From: Aegilops tauschii subsp. strangulata
Taxonomy: Eukaryota; Streptophyta; Magnoliopsida; Poales; Poaceae
Length of the DNA: 64,000 bases
Direction: 5' to 3'
NCBI RefSeq assembly: GCF_002575655.3
Contig: NC_053038.3
Coordinates: forward strand, 139,950,885 to 140,014,884
Below the pieces are notes generated by a model. That model saw only the letters and a program-made list of their open reading frames with translations. It made no database searches and had not been told where the DNA came from. The position numbers and the translations under genes are program-made. Below are positions 31,379 to 44,039 of this stretch, in pieces. Within the stretch, counting starts at the first letter, position 1. Every line of letters begins with the position of its first letter.

Positions 31379-34300
31379 ATGTCCAGGGCGGGAGGCAAGT
31401 GGATGGTGTCCTCCGTCATGGAGGAGAACGTCACAAAGCTACGGGGAGCCGGATATCTGGCCGCAGACATCGCACACCGGCTGCCAGATGCGGGGCAGAT
31501 CATCCCTACACCTGAACCCCATGAGAGGGTGCTTTTCCTTACCCACTTTGTCTGCGGACTGGGATTTCCCCTCCACCCGTTTGTCCGCGGGCTCATGTTC
31601 TACTACGGGCTGGATTTCCACAATCTGGCCCCCAATTTCATCCTCAACATCTCGGCGTTTATCGTCGTGTGCGAGGCCTTCCTCCGCATCAGGCCCCACT
31701 TCGGCATGTGGCTAAAGACCTTCAATGTTAAACCGAAGGTGGTGGTCGGCCAGCAAGCAGAGTGCGGAGACGCCATGGTGGGCAAAATGCCTAATGTCAC
31801 CTGGCTCGAAGGCTCCTATGTGGAGACCATAAAGGGGTGGCAATCGGGGTGGTTCTACATCACCGAGCCGCGCGACACCAACTGGGTGGCGGCCCCCGAA
31901 TTCCGATCCAGAATCCCCACGCGGCTCACCTCCTGGAAAGAGAAGGGCCTGTCCTGGGGTTCATCGGTGGAGCTGACCGGACTCCAGAAATGCATCAGAA
32001 ACATGATGAGCAAGAAAATCAAGCTTGCTAATGCGGTCCAGGTCATGCTCTTCCGCCGGATCCTCCTGTGTCAATGACGGGCATTCATTTTGTGGGAGTT
32101 CGACCCGGCCGAGCACCAGACGCTGCAAGAGCTCTTCGACACGACGCACAAGGACGTCTGGAAGGTGTTGTTCAAGGGCGCTGAGGTACCTCCTCCCCTT
32201 ACCGAGGACCGGGGACTCAGCGCAAAGTGCCATGCCAATCCGGTAAGTTTTTTATATCTCATAGGATGTTTATTTTCCCCAGTTTAATCATGTGCGGGAT
32301 CTAAGCCTCCATGCTATTAACAGGACTGGGTAGAGGCAGCGGAGCAGATCGATTGCCCAGCCCCCCTGCCTGAGGATCCAGCAGATGCTCTCCTAACGGA
32401 GATGCTGGTTCCGGCACCTTACGAGGTGCCAGTGAAGAAGGCCAAGAAGAAGGTCACGGGAACCCGAAAGGGTCCCCGGTGCAAGGTTATATCGGACTCA
32501 TCGTCTGAAAACTCCGAGGCGCACTCCTCCCACAAAAACGAGGAGGAGGAAGAGGAAATTTCTCCCCCCCCCAAGCTGGGGGAGAGAAGAAAAGGAAGGT
32601 CGCCCCAACCGGGGAGGCCGAAGGGTCCAAGAAGGGAAGGACCCTCCTTCCGGACTGCTCCACGACGGCCGCCTACAGCGACGACGAGTGGCTGCCCAGG
32701 CACAAGCCCCTGGCAAAGTCGTAAGTATCCAGATACCATAGTAATTCGTGGTATGTTTTATTGCACTGCTTGTCATCACGCAGAACATGATTATGCAGTC
32801 CGTCCCGAGCCCGTATCGACGTATCTTCGTCGGATGGTTCTTTGGACCCGTCAGATATGAATAGTGATTCACTTCCGACCGCCTCCACCCCTCGCCCTAC
32901 GGACAACGTCGAGGTGTTGTATCAAAGGGCACCGAGCCGAGGGGAGGTAGTCCTGGAGGCGCCTCGAGGCGACATTCCGGACCCTGGGCGCAAAGGGAGC
33001 AAGACTCCCATGGGCTCCGAATTGGGCCTCCAGCCGAACACTGCACCAGAACCTCCAGTGGTTCCGGACTTTGTCAGGCGACCCCCCGTTAAGAGGGGCA
33101 AGCCGCCCGTGCCGGTGGCCTCTGTCCATCCAGAGGCACCGGACAACTTGCTGGAGGCGCTTCGCGGCGCTTCCATCGACGAAGAGCACCGCACTATCAT
33201 GAGTGCGGTGATCGAGAAGGTTCAGTCCGCCAAAAGCGGACTAACTAAAGCTTGTGCCAGCCTCCTAACAGGCTATCAGGTAAGTAATCAACTTATAGGA
33301 AAATATTATCGCATAGACAGTAGCCCCTGATGCTCTGTTTGGCATTCGCGAAGAAAGGCCGAATAGAGGATCAAATAATGACTCAAGAGTCTAATCAGAA
33401 TATGTCTATGTGCATATGCAGGCTTCACTGCTGGCCGCTGCCGCACGTACTGCGAAGGTCACTGCACTGAAGCAGGACCTTGAGCGGTCCAAGGAAGAGC
33501 TCGGCCTTACCAAGAGGCAGCTCGAAGAGAACAAAGGTAAGCTATACCCTGTCTATATATTAAAAAGAAATTTGGTTGTAAAATAATAGGATCATCATGA
33601 ATTTGCTAGGGGCCACGACCGAAGTGGCGACCCTGAAGAAGGCACTGTCCGAGGCCGAAGACAAAGCAGCCAAGGAGCGCATCGAGCAAGAAAAGCAAGA
33701 AGCCCGGGTAGGCGAGGTGCAGCGAGAGCTCCAGGCTCTCGCCAAAAAACACGACTCCTTGGAGCTTGACTCTAAGACGCGAGAGTCCGAGCTTGCGAAG
33801 GCCCTCGAAAGTGCACAAAACGCCAAGGCGGAAGCCCACAAGGCCCTCCAGGAGATTCAGGCGGTTAAGAAGATAGCAGCGGGTAAGGCATTCATTATGC
33901 AAAGCAAGCATGTGAAGGAAACTTTCCTTTTACTTACCCGAGTTCGGAGCTCTCCAGGAGCGTTCGCAGATCTTCCCCGTAGTGTGTTGGATGCCGCGGA
34001 GTTTTACCGGGCTGAGGAGGGGAGCTCGACGGAGAAGTTGTTCTGGTCTCAGTATACTGGGACCGAACACCGAATGCCCTTGAGCGACCAGCTGAAGCAA
34101 CTGGTCGAGCTCCACAAAGCGGCCGAACAGGCCATGGAGGGTCTTATAGTCCGGATGTGGCCTGGCGGTCCCCTGCCTGACAGCTACTTTGGTCTGGTGA
34201 GGCGGATTGTGAATGCCTGCCCACGGCTTGAAGTCATAAAGCGGTCCGTCTGCATCGAGGGTGCGCGCAGGGCTTTTGCCCGGGCGAAGGTCCACTGGGC

Positions 34301-34442
34301 GAAGTTGCACGTCGTAAAGCTGGTGAAGGAGGGGCCGCCGGAAGGCAAGGAGCATCACCACCCCGAAATGTATTATGACAGTGTCCTGAAGGGTTCCCGC
34401 CTTGTGGCGGAGGAATGTGCTAAAGATGTAATATTTGAATGA
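31379..34442 (+). pseudogene. Antisense gene of level 3 (gypsy-type transposon protein)
   Basis: Inferred exons 31379-32242, 32324-32720, about 32799-33279, 33422-33536 and 33610-34442, each joined by GT...AG sites. The first exon holds HERVLFLTHFVCGLGFPLHPFVRGLMFYYGL-type sequence (given here only as its key parts: FVCGLGFPLHPF, LNISAFIVVCEAF), matching my memory of the 'putative gypsy type transposon' domain of grasses (Pfam Transposase_28). The middle is charged and low complexity. The last two exons are a long coiled coil (LEQ/KKALSEAEDKAAKERIEQ) ending in PLPDSYFGLVRRI. One TGA at 32075-32077 breaks exon 1; the frame continues in register after it. It runs opposite to gag. Function is not known. 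The exon 2/3 join is uncertain. Confidence 0.6.
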
Positions 34443-35639
34443 ACGTACTCATGTGATCCTGTAATGTGAAACGAGTTCATTTGCGCTATGCAACGCTTGT
34501 TAATTTAAAATATTACCTTCTGTGCGGCCGTTTATGAAATCTGAGGGATGGCCAGTCATCGGCTTCTGCCCCCATGTAACTAGTACTGGGGTGTTTGGGA
34601 TAAACCTGAACACTCTTTATCCCAATTTTGGGTCCTTCGAGGGAGGTGTTCAGCACAACGAACCAGGCAATCGGACTATAAGGCTTTATCACTCTCACTT
34701 AGCCATAGAAGTCTACAATTTTATATTTTGGCGAAGCCCCTAGTATTCGGAAGGCCGAATTTGGGGCGCTATATACGCCTAAGTCGGGCAAGGCCGACTC
34801 CTCGCCTGAAGCGGAAAAAGTCTTGAAGGACTTGAGACCTCTCGAACAGCGACCAGCTCTTGCCTTATCATGACAGTCAGTTTTCGGCTTTCTCTACTGA
34901 GGTGCTCATCCGGAGGAACCGGGACACAATCGCAGTAGTTATCCCAGCGCTACCTTAGCCGATTTTGCGGAACGTAAGGTACCAAAACATGGGAGCCGGG
35001 CAAACCCAACTATTGACCCAAGACATGATTCGGAGCTGATGCATATAATGCTATAAGTTCGGGGTGCTGCACTGTCGAAAGTGTTCGGACTTCTCACGCC
35101 GTATTATGGGGTATACTGAACCCCCTGGCGTACTGGTCGTACCAGAATGTACGGGTGCAAGTTGTCGTAAATAAACAAACAAGAAAAAGGAAGGGTAATG
35201 CAATAATAAACTAATGTTGTGCATCGTTATTTAAATAATACGTCGAAGCATACTGATACAAGTAGTGCGATAAGCAAAAAATAGGACTAGTTGACATGTC
35301 CTATCCAAGGGTAAGCTGCGTATGGGTATTAAAAATGGGTACTTCGATTGTTATGAGAGACCACCTGGGGATTCCCTTGTACGTCTTAGCTTCTTGCCCC
35401 CTTGGTTGTTCCTTCCCGTAATGTGTCCAGCAATCAGGCTGCCGGAAAGGGCTTCCAGAGAGTAAGGTCCTAAAAGAGAGGAAATGATAAAGGTATATAG
35501 CCCCTGAGGCGGTTAATCTGCATTGTGGTACGTGCCCTGGTCGTGCCCCCGCCTATGCCCATGGTATTTTTACTTCGTAATTATGTATGCGCGGCACAGA
35601 TTTCGTCGCTTGACTGGGACTAGGACGGGGGCCGAATTG
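34443..35639. other. Non-coding gap between the antisense gene and gag-protease
   Basis: About 1.2 kb in which pol would be expected for an autonomous element on the minus strand. I found no RT, RNase H or integrase motif in any frame; the tract instead contains 3' untranslated-like sequence of the antisense gene. Confidence 0.5.
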
Positions 35640-37475
35640 CTAGGCAAGCTCTGAACGTGCCAGGCGATCCTGTTGCAGGTTACTCCGGACTCGCTTGAAG
35701 GTGTCCGGGGGCTTTATCACCGAATTGGCGGTTTGCCTTAAAAGGCTGCTTTGTGCCTCAGCTGCGAGGGCCGCAGTGTGCTCCTCTGTGCGGAGCGAGC
35801 GTTCTGTGTTCCCATTGACTGTTATAACCCCATGGGGTCCTGGCATTTTGAGATTGAGGTATGCATAATGCGGTACCGCATTGAATCTGCCAAATGCGGT
35901 TCGCTCGAGAAGTGCGTGACAGCCACTGCGTAACGGGACGATATCGAAGATAAACTTCTCACTTCGGAAGTTGTCCGGAGATCCGAAGACCACTTCCAGT
36001 GTGATTGAGCCCGTGCAATGGGCCTCTAAACCTGGGATGACACCTTTAAAGGTGGTTTTAGTGGGTTTGATCCTCGAGGGGTCTATACCCATTTTGCGCA
36101 CTGTATAGAGCAGGTTCAGGCTGCTGCCGCCGTCCATAAGGACTCGAGTGAGATGAAATCCGTTGATGATGGGGTCAAGGACCAATGCGGCAGATCCGCC
36201 ATGTCGGATACTAGTGGGGTGGTCCCTGCGATTGAAGGTGATCGGACAAGAGGACCATGGGTTGAACTTTGGGGAGACTGGCTCCATCGCATAGACGTCC
36301 CTTAGTGCACGCTTCCGTTCCCTCTTGGGAATGTGGGTTGCGTATATCATGTTCACCGTTTTCACTTGTGGGGGGAACCTCTTCTGTCCTCCCGTGTTCG
36401 GCGGCCGGGGCTCCTCCTCGTCGTCGCTATGCAGCCCCTTGCCCTTGTTTTCGGCGTTCAGTTTGCCGGCCTGCTTGAACACCCAGCATTCTCTGTTGGT
36501 GTGATTGGCTGGCTTGTCGGGGGTGCTGTGAATTTGACACCAGCGATCGATTATGTGGTCCAAACTGGACGGGCCCCGAGTACTTCTTTTGAATGGCTTT
36601 TTCCGCTGACCGGATTTAGAGCCACTGAATCCGGCATTGACTGCCGTATCTTCGGTGGTATCGCCGTTGTTGCGGCGCTTGTGTCTGTTACGACGTGGTC
36701 CGCCGTTAGTATCTTTGGTATCTGAAGTGCCAAGATTCCTTGATGTGTTGTTGCTGCGAGCCAGCCAACTATCCTCGCCCGCGCAAAAGCGGGTCATGAG
36801 TGTCGTGAGGGCTGCCATAGACTTCGGCTTCTCCTGGCCGAGGTGCCGGGCGAGCCACTCGTCACGGATGTTATGCTTAAATGCCGCTAAGGCCTCTGCA
36901 TCCGGACAGTCGACAATTTGGTTTTTCTTAGTTAGGAACCGTGTCCAGAATTGCCTGGCCGATTCCCCTGGCTGCTGAGTTATATGGCTCAAGTCATCAG
37001 CATCCGGTGGTCGCACATAATTGCCCGGGAAGTTGTCAAGGAATGCATCTTCCAAATCCTCCCAACTGCCAACGGAGTCTGCTGGCATGCTATTCAGCCA
37101 ATGCCGAGCTGGTCCTTTGAGTTTTAGTGGGAGGTACTTGATGGCATGTAGATCATCACCGCGAGCCATGTGGATGTGGAGGAGGAAATCCTCGATCCAT
37201 ACCGCGGGATCTGTTGTACCATCATATGATTCAATATTTACGAGTTTAAAACCCTCTGGGAATTCGTGATCCATTACTTCATCAGTGAAGCATAGGGGGT
37301 CTGCGGCGCCTCTGTGCCGGGCTATATCACGACGGAGTTCATATGAGTCTTGTCTGCTATATTCGGCCCGGCCGGATTTATATGTAGTGTATCCGGCGTG
37401 ACGGTCATCGTCTCGCGTTGGTGCGCGCCCCCGTGATCCGTAGATCGATCTTGCATTTTTTGCCTCGTTTTCCAA
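35640..37475 (-). CDS. Level 3 gag and aspartic protease
   Basis: 611 residues. The first 60 are basic/acidic linker. Residues about 65-230 are a Retrotrans_gag capsid: ESYDGTTDPAVWIEDF, LPLKLKGPARHWLNSMP, SWEDLEDAFLDNFPGNY and ESARQFWTRFLTKKN. A CH-containing region (HTNRECWVFK) precedes the protease LVLDPIINGFHLTRVLMDGGSSLNLLY, where the active site is D-G-G rather than the usual D-(T/S)-G. The frame ends in TAG without an RT. The true start is upstream: sequence before the first ATG is continuous with the 37524-38150 ORF but for one frameshift near 37524. Confidence 0.75.
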   Translation of the reverse strand: MENEAKNARSIYGSRGRAPTRDDDRHAGYTTYKSGRAEYSRQDSYELRRDIARHRGAADPLCFTDEVMDHEFPEGFKLVNIESYDGTTDPAVWIEDFLLHIHMARGDDLHAIKYLPLKLKGPARHWLNSMPADSVGSWEDLEDAFLDNFPGNYVRPPDADDLSHITQQPGESARQFWTRFLTKKNQIVDCPDAEALAAFKHNIRDEWLARHLGQEKPKSMAALTTLMTRFCAGEDSWLARSNNTSRNLGTSDTKDTNGGPRRNRHKRRNNGDTTEDTAVNAGFSGSKSGQRKKPFKRSTRGPSSLDHIIDRWCQIHSTPDKPANHTNRECWVFKQAGKLNAENKGKGLHSDDEEEPRPPNTGGQKRFPPQVKTVNMIYATHIPKRERKRALRDVYAMEPVSPKFNPWSSCPITFNRRDHPTSIRHGGSAALVLDPIINGFHLTRVLMDGGSSLNLLYTVRKMGIDPSRIKPTKTTFKGVIPGLEAHCTGSITLEVVFGSPDNFRSEKFIFDIVPLRSGCHALLERTAFGRFNAVPHYAYLNLKMPGPHGVITVNGNTERSLRTEEHTAALAAEAQSSLLRQTANSVIKPPDTFKRVRSNLQQDRLARSELA

Positions 37476-37523
37476 TACGTCTCGCAGGTCCCGCGTGTTG
37501 CCCCGGGCCTTGGTATTTTTGTT

Positions 37524-38150
37524 TCAGTGGCGGCGGGGTGCAGGCTGAACTTCAGGCTGAAATGCCTCTCTGTCTTGGCCACGAGGTGGCCGATCAGCCG
37601 CATCGTATGCTGGTGATGTAGGTTTCAATGCTTCCTCCTCGAGTCGGGGTAGCAACCTGCGCTTTGGGTAACTCTTGGAGGGGCGCTCGAGTTCATATTC
37701 CTCGGCCGCAAGGACTTCGGTCCATCTGTCTGCTAGCAAATCTTGATCAGCTCGAAGCTGTTGTTGCTTTTTCTTCAGGCTATTTGCTGTGGCTATAAGG
37801 TGGCGCTTGAAGCACTCCTGCTCGACGGGATCCTCAGGCACGATAAATTCTTTGTCGCCGAGGCTCACCTCATCTTCGGAGAGAGGCATGTAATTGTCAT
37901 CCTCCGTTTCTCCATCTGCTGCCTGCTCTGGAGGGCTAGGTTGCTCATCCTCCCGCTCTAAATCTGTCTGGAGGGGATTATCGTCGTCTTCGGCACTATC
38001 CGGAGTGTTATTGTCTCTTGTGCCGGTATCACTACTTTTGATATGGCGGAACTTAGAGCGGCGCCGCTGACGTCGATGCTTGGGTTGCTTCTTGGAGGGG
38101 TCATCCTCCGCTGTCTTATCGCCATTGCCTTCTTTGGGGGTATCCACCAT
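37524..38150 (-). CDS. Level 3 gag N-terminal region
   Basis: 208 residues from ATG 38150 (MVDTPKEGNGDKTAE). Highly charged with a basic run (KHRRQRRRSKFRH), acidic clusters and a coiled-coil-like segment (LKKKQQQLRADQDLLADRW). The family frame appears to continue into 35640-37475 after a frameshift near 37524. It starts 25 bases from the level-4 insertion. Confidence 0.6.
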   Translation of the reverse strand: MVDTPKEGNGDKTAEDDPSKKQPKHRRQRRRSKFRHIKSSDTGTRDNNTPDSAEDDDNPLQTDLEREDEQPSPPEQAADGETEDDNYMPLSEDEVSLGDKEFIVPEDPVEQECFKRHLIATANSLKKKQQQLRADQDLLADRWTEVLAAEEYELERPSKSYPKRRLLPRLEEEALKPTSPAYDAADRPPRGQDREAFQPEVQPAPRRH

Positions 38151-38179
38151 GTATATATCATATGATGAGGTGGCGGTTC

Positions 38180-41100
38180 TGTAACGCCCACGATGCGGCT
38201 ATATCTCCCACGTGTCGAGGCACGACTTAGAGGCATAACCGCATTGTGGTTTTGTCGCAAGAAGGGTCATCTTCACACAATCCCATGTAATGAACAAGAA
38301 AGGGATAACGAGAGTTGGCTTACAATCGCCACTTCACACAATACATAAATATAATTCATACATCATCCAAAATCCACACATAGACCGAGTACGGTCAAAA
38401 TCTAAATGAAAATAAGATAACCCCAAATGCTAGATCCCCGATCGTCCCAACTGGGCTCCACTACTGATCATCAGGAAAAGAAACATAGTAACGACCACGT
38501 TCATCGTCAAACTCCCACTTGAGCTCGGCTGCGTCATCTGCACTGGCATCGTCGGCACCTGCAACTATTTTGGTAGAATCTTTGAGTCACGAGGACTCAG
38601 CAATCTCACACCCGCGAGATCAAGACTATTTAAGCTTATAGGAAAGGATGGTGTAAAGGTGGAGCTACAGCAAGCACTAAGCATATATGGTGGCTAACAT
38701 ACGCAAGTGAGAGCTAGAAGAGAAGCAACGCAACGGTCGTGAAGCTAGAAATGATCAAGAAGTGATCCTGAAACTACTTACGTTCATGCATAACTCAAAC
38801 CGTGTTCACTTCCCGGACTCCGCCGAGAAGAGACCATCACGGCTACACACACGGTTGATGTATTTTAATTAAGTCAAGTAACAAGTTCTCTACAACCGGA
38901 CATTAACAAATTCCCATCTGCCGCATAACCGCGGGCACGGCTTTCGAAAGATAATACCCTGCAGGGGTGTCCCAACTTAGCCCATCATAAGCTCTCACGG
39001 TCAACAAAGGATAAACCTTCTCCCAGGAAGACCCGATCAGTCTCGGAATCCCGGTTTAGACATTTCGACAATGGTAAAACAAGACCAGCAAAGCCACCCG
39101 AATGTGCCGACAAATCCCGATAGGAGCTGCACATATCTCGTTCTCAGGGCACACCGGATAAGCGAAGCGTACAGGTACCAACATAACCCAAGTTGCCAAG
39201 GGACGGTCCCGCACGGTGCTCTAGTTTGGACCAGCACTTAGAGGAACACTGGCCCGGGGGTTTAAATAAAGATGACCCTCGGGCTCGCAAAAACTCAAGG
39301 GAAAAAGGCTTAGGTGGGAAATGGTAAAACCAAGGTTGGGCCTTGCTGGAGGAGTTTTATTCAAGGCGAACTATCAAGGGGGTCCCATAAATCACCCAAC
39401 CGCGTAAGGAATGCAAACTCAAGGAACATAATACCGGTCTGACGGAAACTAGGGCGGCAAGAGTGGAACAAAACACCAGGCATAAGGCCGAGCCTTCCAC
39501 CCTTTACCAAATATATATAGATGCATTAATTAGATAAGAGATATTGTGATATCCCAAAATATCCATGTTCCAACATGGAACCAACTTCAACTTCACCTGC
39601 AACTAGCAACGCTATAAGAAGGGCTGAGCAAAAGCGGTAACTTAGCCAAACAACGGTTTGCTAGGAAAACATGGTTAGAGGCTTGACATGGAAATATGGG
39701 AGGCATGATATGGCAAGTGGTAGGTAGCGCAGCATGGCAATAGAACGAACAGCTAGCAAAGCAAAGATAGAAGTGATTTCGAGGGTATGGTCATCTTGCC
39801 TACAAGGTTCTCAGAGTTGTCGAAAGCTTGATCCTCGTAAGGTACTCAACAGGTTCCTCGTTCATGAAATCGTCTCCCGGCTCTACCCAAAACAAGAACA
39901 CAAGCAACGGAACCACAATCAATCACGGAAAATGCACAAGCAACATGATGCAAAACACGAATGATATGCAAGATATGATATGCGATGCATATGCGTGCTC
40001 CGGTGGAAAAAGGATGAACAAGGCAGTAACTTGGCAAACCAAGTATGCCACTGGAAAGATGAGATGATTTCGGTCGAAATCGATATAAAGATCACCGGAA
40101 ACGGATGCACGGTTTGCAAATGGCAAGCAAAACAAGAATGACACGAATCTGTGATTAACAGCATGATAGCACTTAGAATACATCAAGTAACTTTGCTACA
40201 GCACTCCAACATAGCTACAAAGTATATGACAGAAATCTACAGGAGATTTTTGACAAAAGATGAATAGTGAGCTACGGCTAGATCACACCACAGCAGGTTC
40301 AAACAAGCATGGCAAAAGTGCAAAAGATGTCAAGTTCACAGACTTGGTGAAATTACTGGACATGGCAGAAACAACATCAGGTAGCAAAGTTCAGAGCAAG
40401 CAATCAACATGCTATAGGAACTTAACATAGCGAAACAAGGCATGCAATGAATCTATTAAATGCCTAGAGCAAAAGTCCCTTACTGACCATAAGCCAAAAA
40501 GGACCAGAAGATATGATGGCAACCATGTAAACATAGCAAGTTTCGTTAACAGGTTTCAGACTTAGCAGAAAACAGAGCATGGCTAAAACAGACATTATGA
40601 GGGCATCTTGGTGAGCTTGGTTCACTCATCACAAAGCAATTCATGACAAAACAAGTATACCTACAGCAAGATGGCATGATTATGAAGCTATCCATGGCAA
40701 GAGCAAGTACATAGCAGGTATGAAACAACTACAACAATCTTGGCAAAATTGAATAACACGTAAACAATCTGCCAGAAATATTTTATAGCAAAAGTAGAGC
40801 AAGATTGAGTCATGCTAGGGCACTCCATAATTGCAAACAGGGGCAAACAGGGGCATAGACCATAATCATATCTACAAAACATCCTTACTGAACATACTCA
40901 AAAGAAGCATGGATCTCTCTGTAGCCACATGGATACATAGCAACAAAATAACAGCAGCCACAGACTTGGTAAAATTACGAAGTCCCTGAAATCAGAAACA
41001 TCACGACGCCTAGTTTGCATGCTTGTGATAGTCACCACAGAGATCACAAAAATACATGGCATACACCTCTGTTAAGATGGCATGACGTACATCAAAACAC

Positions 41101-42410
41101 ATGTAGATCTCATGCCCATAAGATGCACACATCAAATGCAACAAACATAATAAATCCTCAAGTTTTGATAAGTAACAGCAGTTAACAGCATATAGCACTA
41201 TTGCACCAGAGATTTGGGCATCAAGATTGACTCAAATGAACATGGCATAATGGAACGAAATGAAGAGCATCTCGAGACGAACATTTTGATATATTACACG
41301 CACGAAACGGAGCTATATGCAGAGAGTTATGATGCGATGAACAGAAGCACATATTGCAAAAATATCGGGACTGTGAAAAACGGGGAGAGGGGAAAGTCAA
41401 CCTTCGGTGAGATCTAGGGTTCGGGCCGCCGGAGATCGGAGACGGCCAGAGTTGCTGCTCGCCGGAGCTCGAGAGGAGGAGGGTGGCGGGGCCGGTGACC
41501 GGAAATGTAGAGGAGGGAGACGGGCGCGGCGCCGGTGCGGCGCGGGGTCCGGCGCGGCCCGCGGGAGGGCGCGGCGGAGGCGGAGCGGCGGCCGGCGACG
41601 GGGAAGCGGCGAGGCGGCGGAGGCGGGCGGCGTCCATGGCGGGAGGAGGCAGCGATCCCGCGCGGGCGACGGGCGGAGGGAGACCGGGCCGCGGGGGCCT
41701 GCGGTGGGCCTCGCGGGTTCGACGGCGGCGCGGCGTACGGGCGCCACGTGGCGCGCCGTGAGTGGGTGGGGGTGGCGGCGCAGTTGTGTCCGGCTCCGGG
41801 CGGACACGTCCGGCGGCGCGGAGGAGCGGGCTAGGGTTTCGGGGATCCGGAATTTCGGGGGGGGAAGGTGTTTTATAGGTAGAGGGAGCTAGGAGACTCC
41901 AAATGGAGCACGGTTTTTTCCCACACGATCGTGATCGAACGACCTAGAGCATGGCGGTGAGTTTGCTGGGTTTTGGGCTCTTTGGAGGGGGTTTTTGCTG
42001 CAACACACAAAAGGACTTTGCGGTTACCCGGTTAACCGTTGGAGTACCAAACGACCTCCAAATGGAACGAAACTTGACAGGTGGTCTACCGGTGGTATAC
42101 CAAGGCCACTTGGCAAGACTCAGTCCATTCCGAGAACATTTAACACCCGCTCACGAAAAGAAACAAGAGGGGTACGCCGGAGGAGGTGGGAGTGCGGGTT
42201 GCAAAACGGACAACGGGGAAAATGCTCGGATGCAAAAGACGAACACGTATGCAGATGCAATGCACATGATGACATGATATGAGATGCATGACATGAACAA
42301 AATACAAAACGAAAAACAAAACCCGACCACGAAGGGAATATGATAGCACATAGCCGAAAATAGCAAGAGTCGGAGTTACAAATATGGAAAGTTACATCCG
42401 GGGTGTTACA
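38180..42410 (-). repeat. 3' LTR of level 4
   Basis: 4231 bp. It has a minus-strand TATA box (CCTATAAAAC) at about 41870-41879 and a GC-rich block downstream of it (41400-41830) where frames open on both strands because of composition. Confidence 0.85.
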
Positions 42411-44039
42411 ATACTCCACCACTACGAGAGGATCTCGTCCCGAGATCTTGGACTGAAAGAACTCCGGATATTCGGAACGGAGGTGGTCCTCGCGTTCCCA
42501 GGTGGCTTCTCGGTCGGAATGGTGCGACCACTTCACTTTCAGGAATTTGATTGACTTGTTACGAGTCTTGCGCTCAGTTTCTTCAAGAATAGCAACGGGA
42601 TGCTCATGATAAGACAGATCTTCTTGGAGGTCAATCCCTTCAAAGTTGATGGTGCGCTCAGGAGTCTTGAAGCACTTGCGAAGCTGTGACACGTGGAACA
42701 CATCGTGCACGTTCGCGAAATTGGAGGGAAGCTCAAGTTGATAGGCGACGTCGCCTCTTTTGCCTATGATCTTGAAAGGGACCACGTATCTAGGGGCAGG
42801 CTTCCCTTTGATACCGAAGCGATGAGTGCCTTTCATTGGAGAGACGCGGAGGTAGACATGGTCTCCAATCTCGAAAGCCAAATCACGGTGCTTACTATCA
42901 TAGTAACTCTTCTGGCGCGATTGCGCGGCTTTGAGATTTTCACGGATGACTTTACACATTTCTTCAGCCTCTGTGATTAAGTCATTGCCAAGAAGTTGGC
43001 GTTCACTAGTCTCTGACCAATTGGGAGGAGTACGGCACTTTCTGCCATAGAGAATCTCGAATGGGGCCTTGCCCGAACTTGCTTGGAAGCTGTTGTTGTA
43101 GGAGAACTCGGCATATGGAAGACAATCTTCCCATTTCATGCCAAAGGAAATGACACAAGCCCTGAGCATATCTTCAAGAATTTGATTGACTCGCTCGACT
43201 TGGCCACTAGTTTGAGGATGGAAAGCTGTGCTGAAGCGAATGTTGGTGCCCATGGCCTTCTGGAAGGAGTCCCAGAACTTACAAGTGAAGATGCTTCCAC
43301 GATCTGAAGATATCAATTGTGGAATGCCATGCAAGGAGACAATCCTCGAGGTGTATAGCTCTGCCAACTGAGCTGCTGTGATAGATTCTTTGATTGGAAG
43401 GAAATGAGCCACTTTAGTAAGCTTGTCGATGACAACGAAGATAGCATCATTTCCACGCTTGGACTTTGGAAATCCAGTCACGAAGTCCATTTCGATATGA
43501 TCAAACTTCCACTCTGGGATAGCAAGAGGTTGGAGGAGACCAGCTGGTCGTTGGTGTTCTGCTTTCACTCTTCGACAGACATCACATTCATTCACGAATT
43601 GAGCGATTTCTCGCTTCATTCGAGTCCACCAATACGACTGCTTGAGGTCATGGTACATCTTCGTACTTCCAGGATTAATGGAAAGAAGAGAATTGTGTGC
43701 CTCGTTCATAATGACTTTCCTTAGAACACCTTTAGGAACCACAATCTGGTGCTCGAAGAATAAAGTGTCTCTGTCATCAATGCGATAGCAATTGTATTTG
43801 GAAAGACCCTTGTCGATACCACGTTTCACCTTCTTCACCATGGTATCCAGGAGTTGTGCCTCATGAATTTGATCTTCCAAAGTTGGAGAGACTATGAGGT
43901 TGGCAAGAAAGCCTTGAGGAACAACTTGGAGATTCAGCTTGCGGAAAGCTTCACAAAGGTCCGGTTGGAAAGGCTTGAGAATTAAGCTGTTGCAATAAGC
44001 CTTCCTGCTCAAAGCATCTGCAAATCTGAGAGATAGCAT
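42120..44039 (-). pseudogene. Level 4 integrase and chromodomain, fused to an RNase H tail
   Basis: Frame of 639 residues; about the last 100 run into the 3' LTR and are incidental. It opens with ADALSRKAYCN, the end of a Gypsy RNase H, immediately after protease sequence. The integrase has the zinc-binding HHCC region (HNSLLSINPGSTKMY...CDVCRRVK), the DDE core (MDFVTGFPKS, SSDRGSIFTC, and the conserved E in SGQVERVNQ) and the GPY/F-like SNF region. A chromodomain-like end follows (LKVKWSHHSDREATWE). Together these mark a chromovirus. The first 'M' is not a real start: this piece would have been part of a polyprotein. Deletion joins it out of frame to the protease at about 44015. Confidence 0.75.
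42411..42426 (-). promoter_or_regulatory. Polypurine tract of level 4
   Basis: The minus strand reads GTAGTGGTGGAGTAT directly before the 3' LTR. Confidence 0.6.

Noticed and set aside
41397..41892. Overlapping 90-160-residue frames on both strands, and again at 49876-50508
   Set aside because: GC-rich LTR composition keeps all frames open; both LTR copies carry them and no domain is visible.
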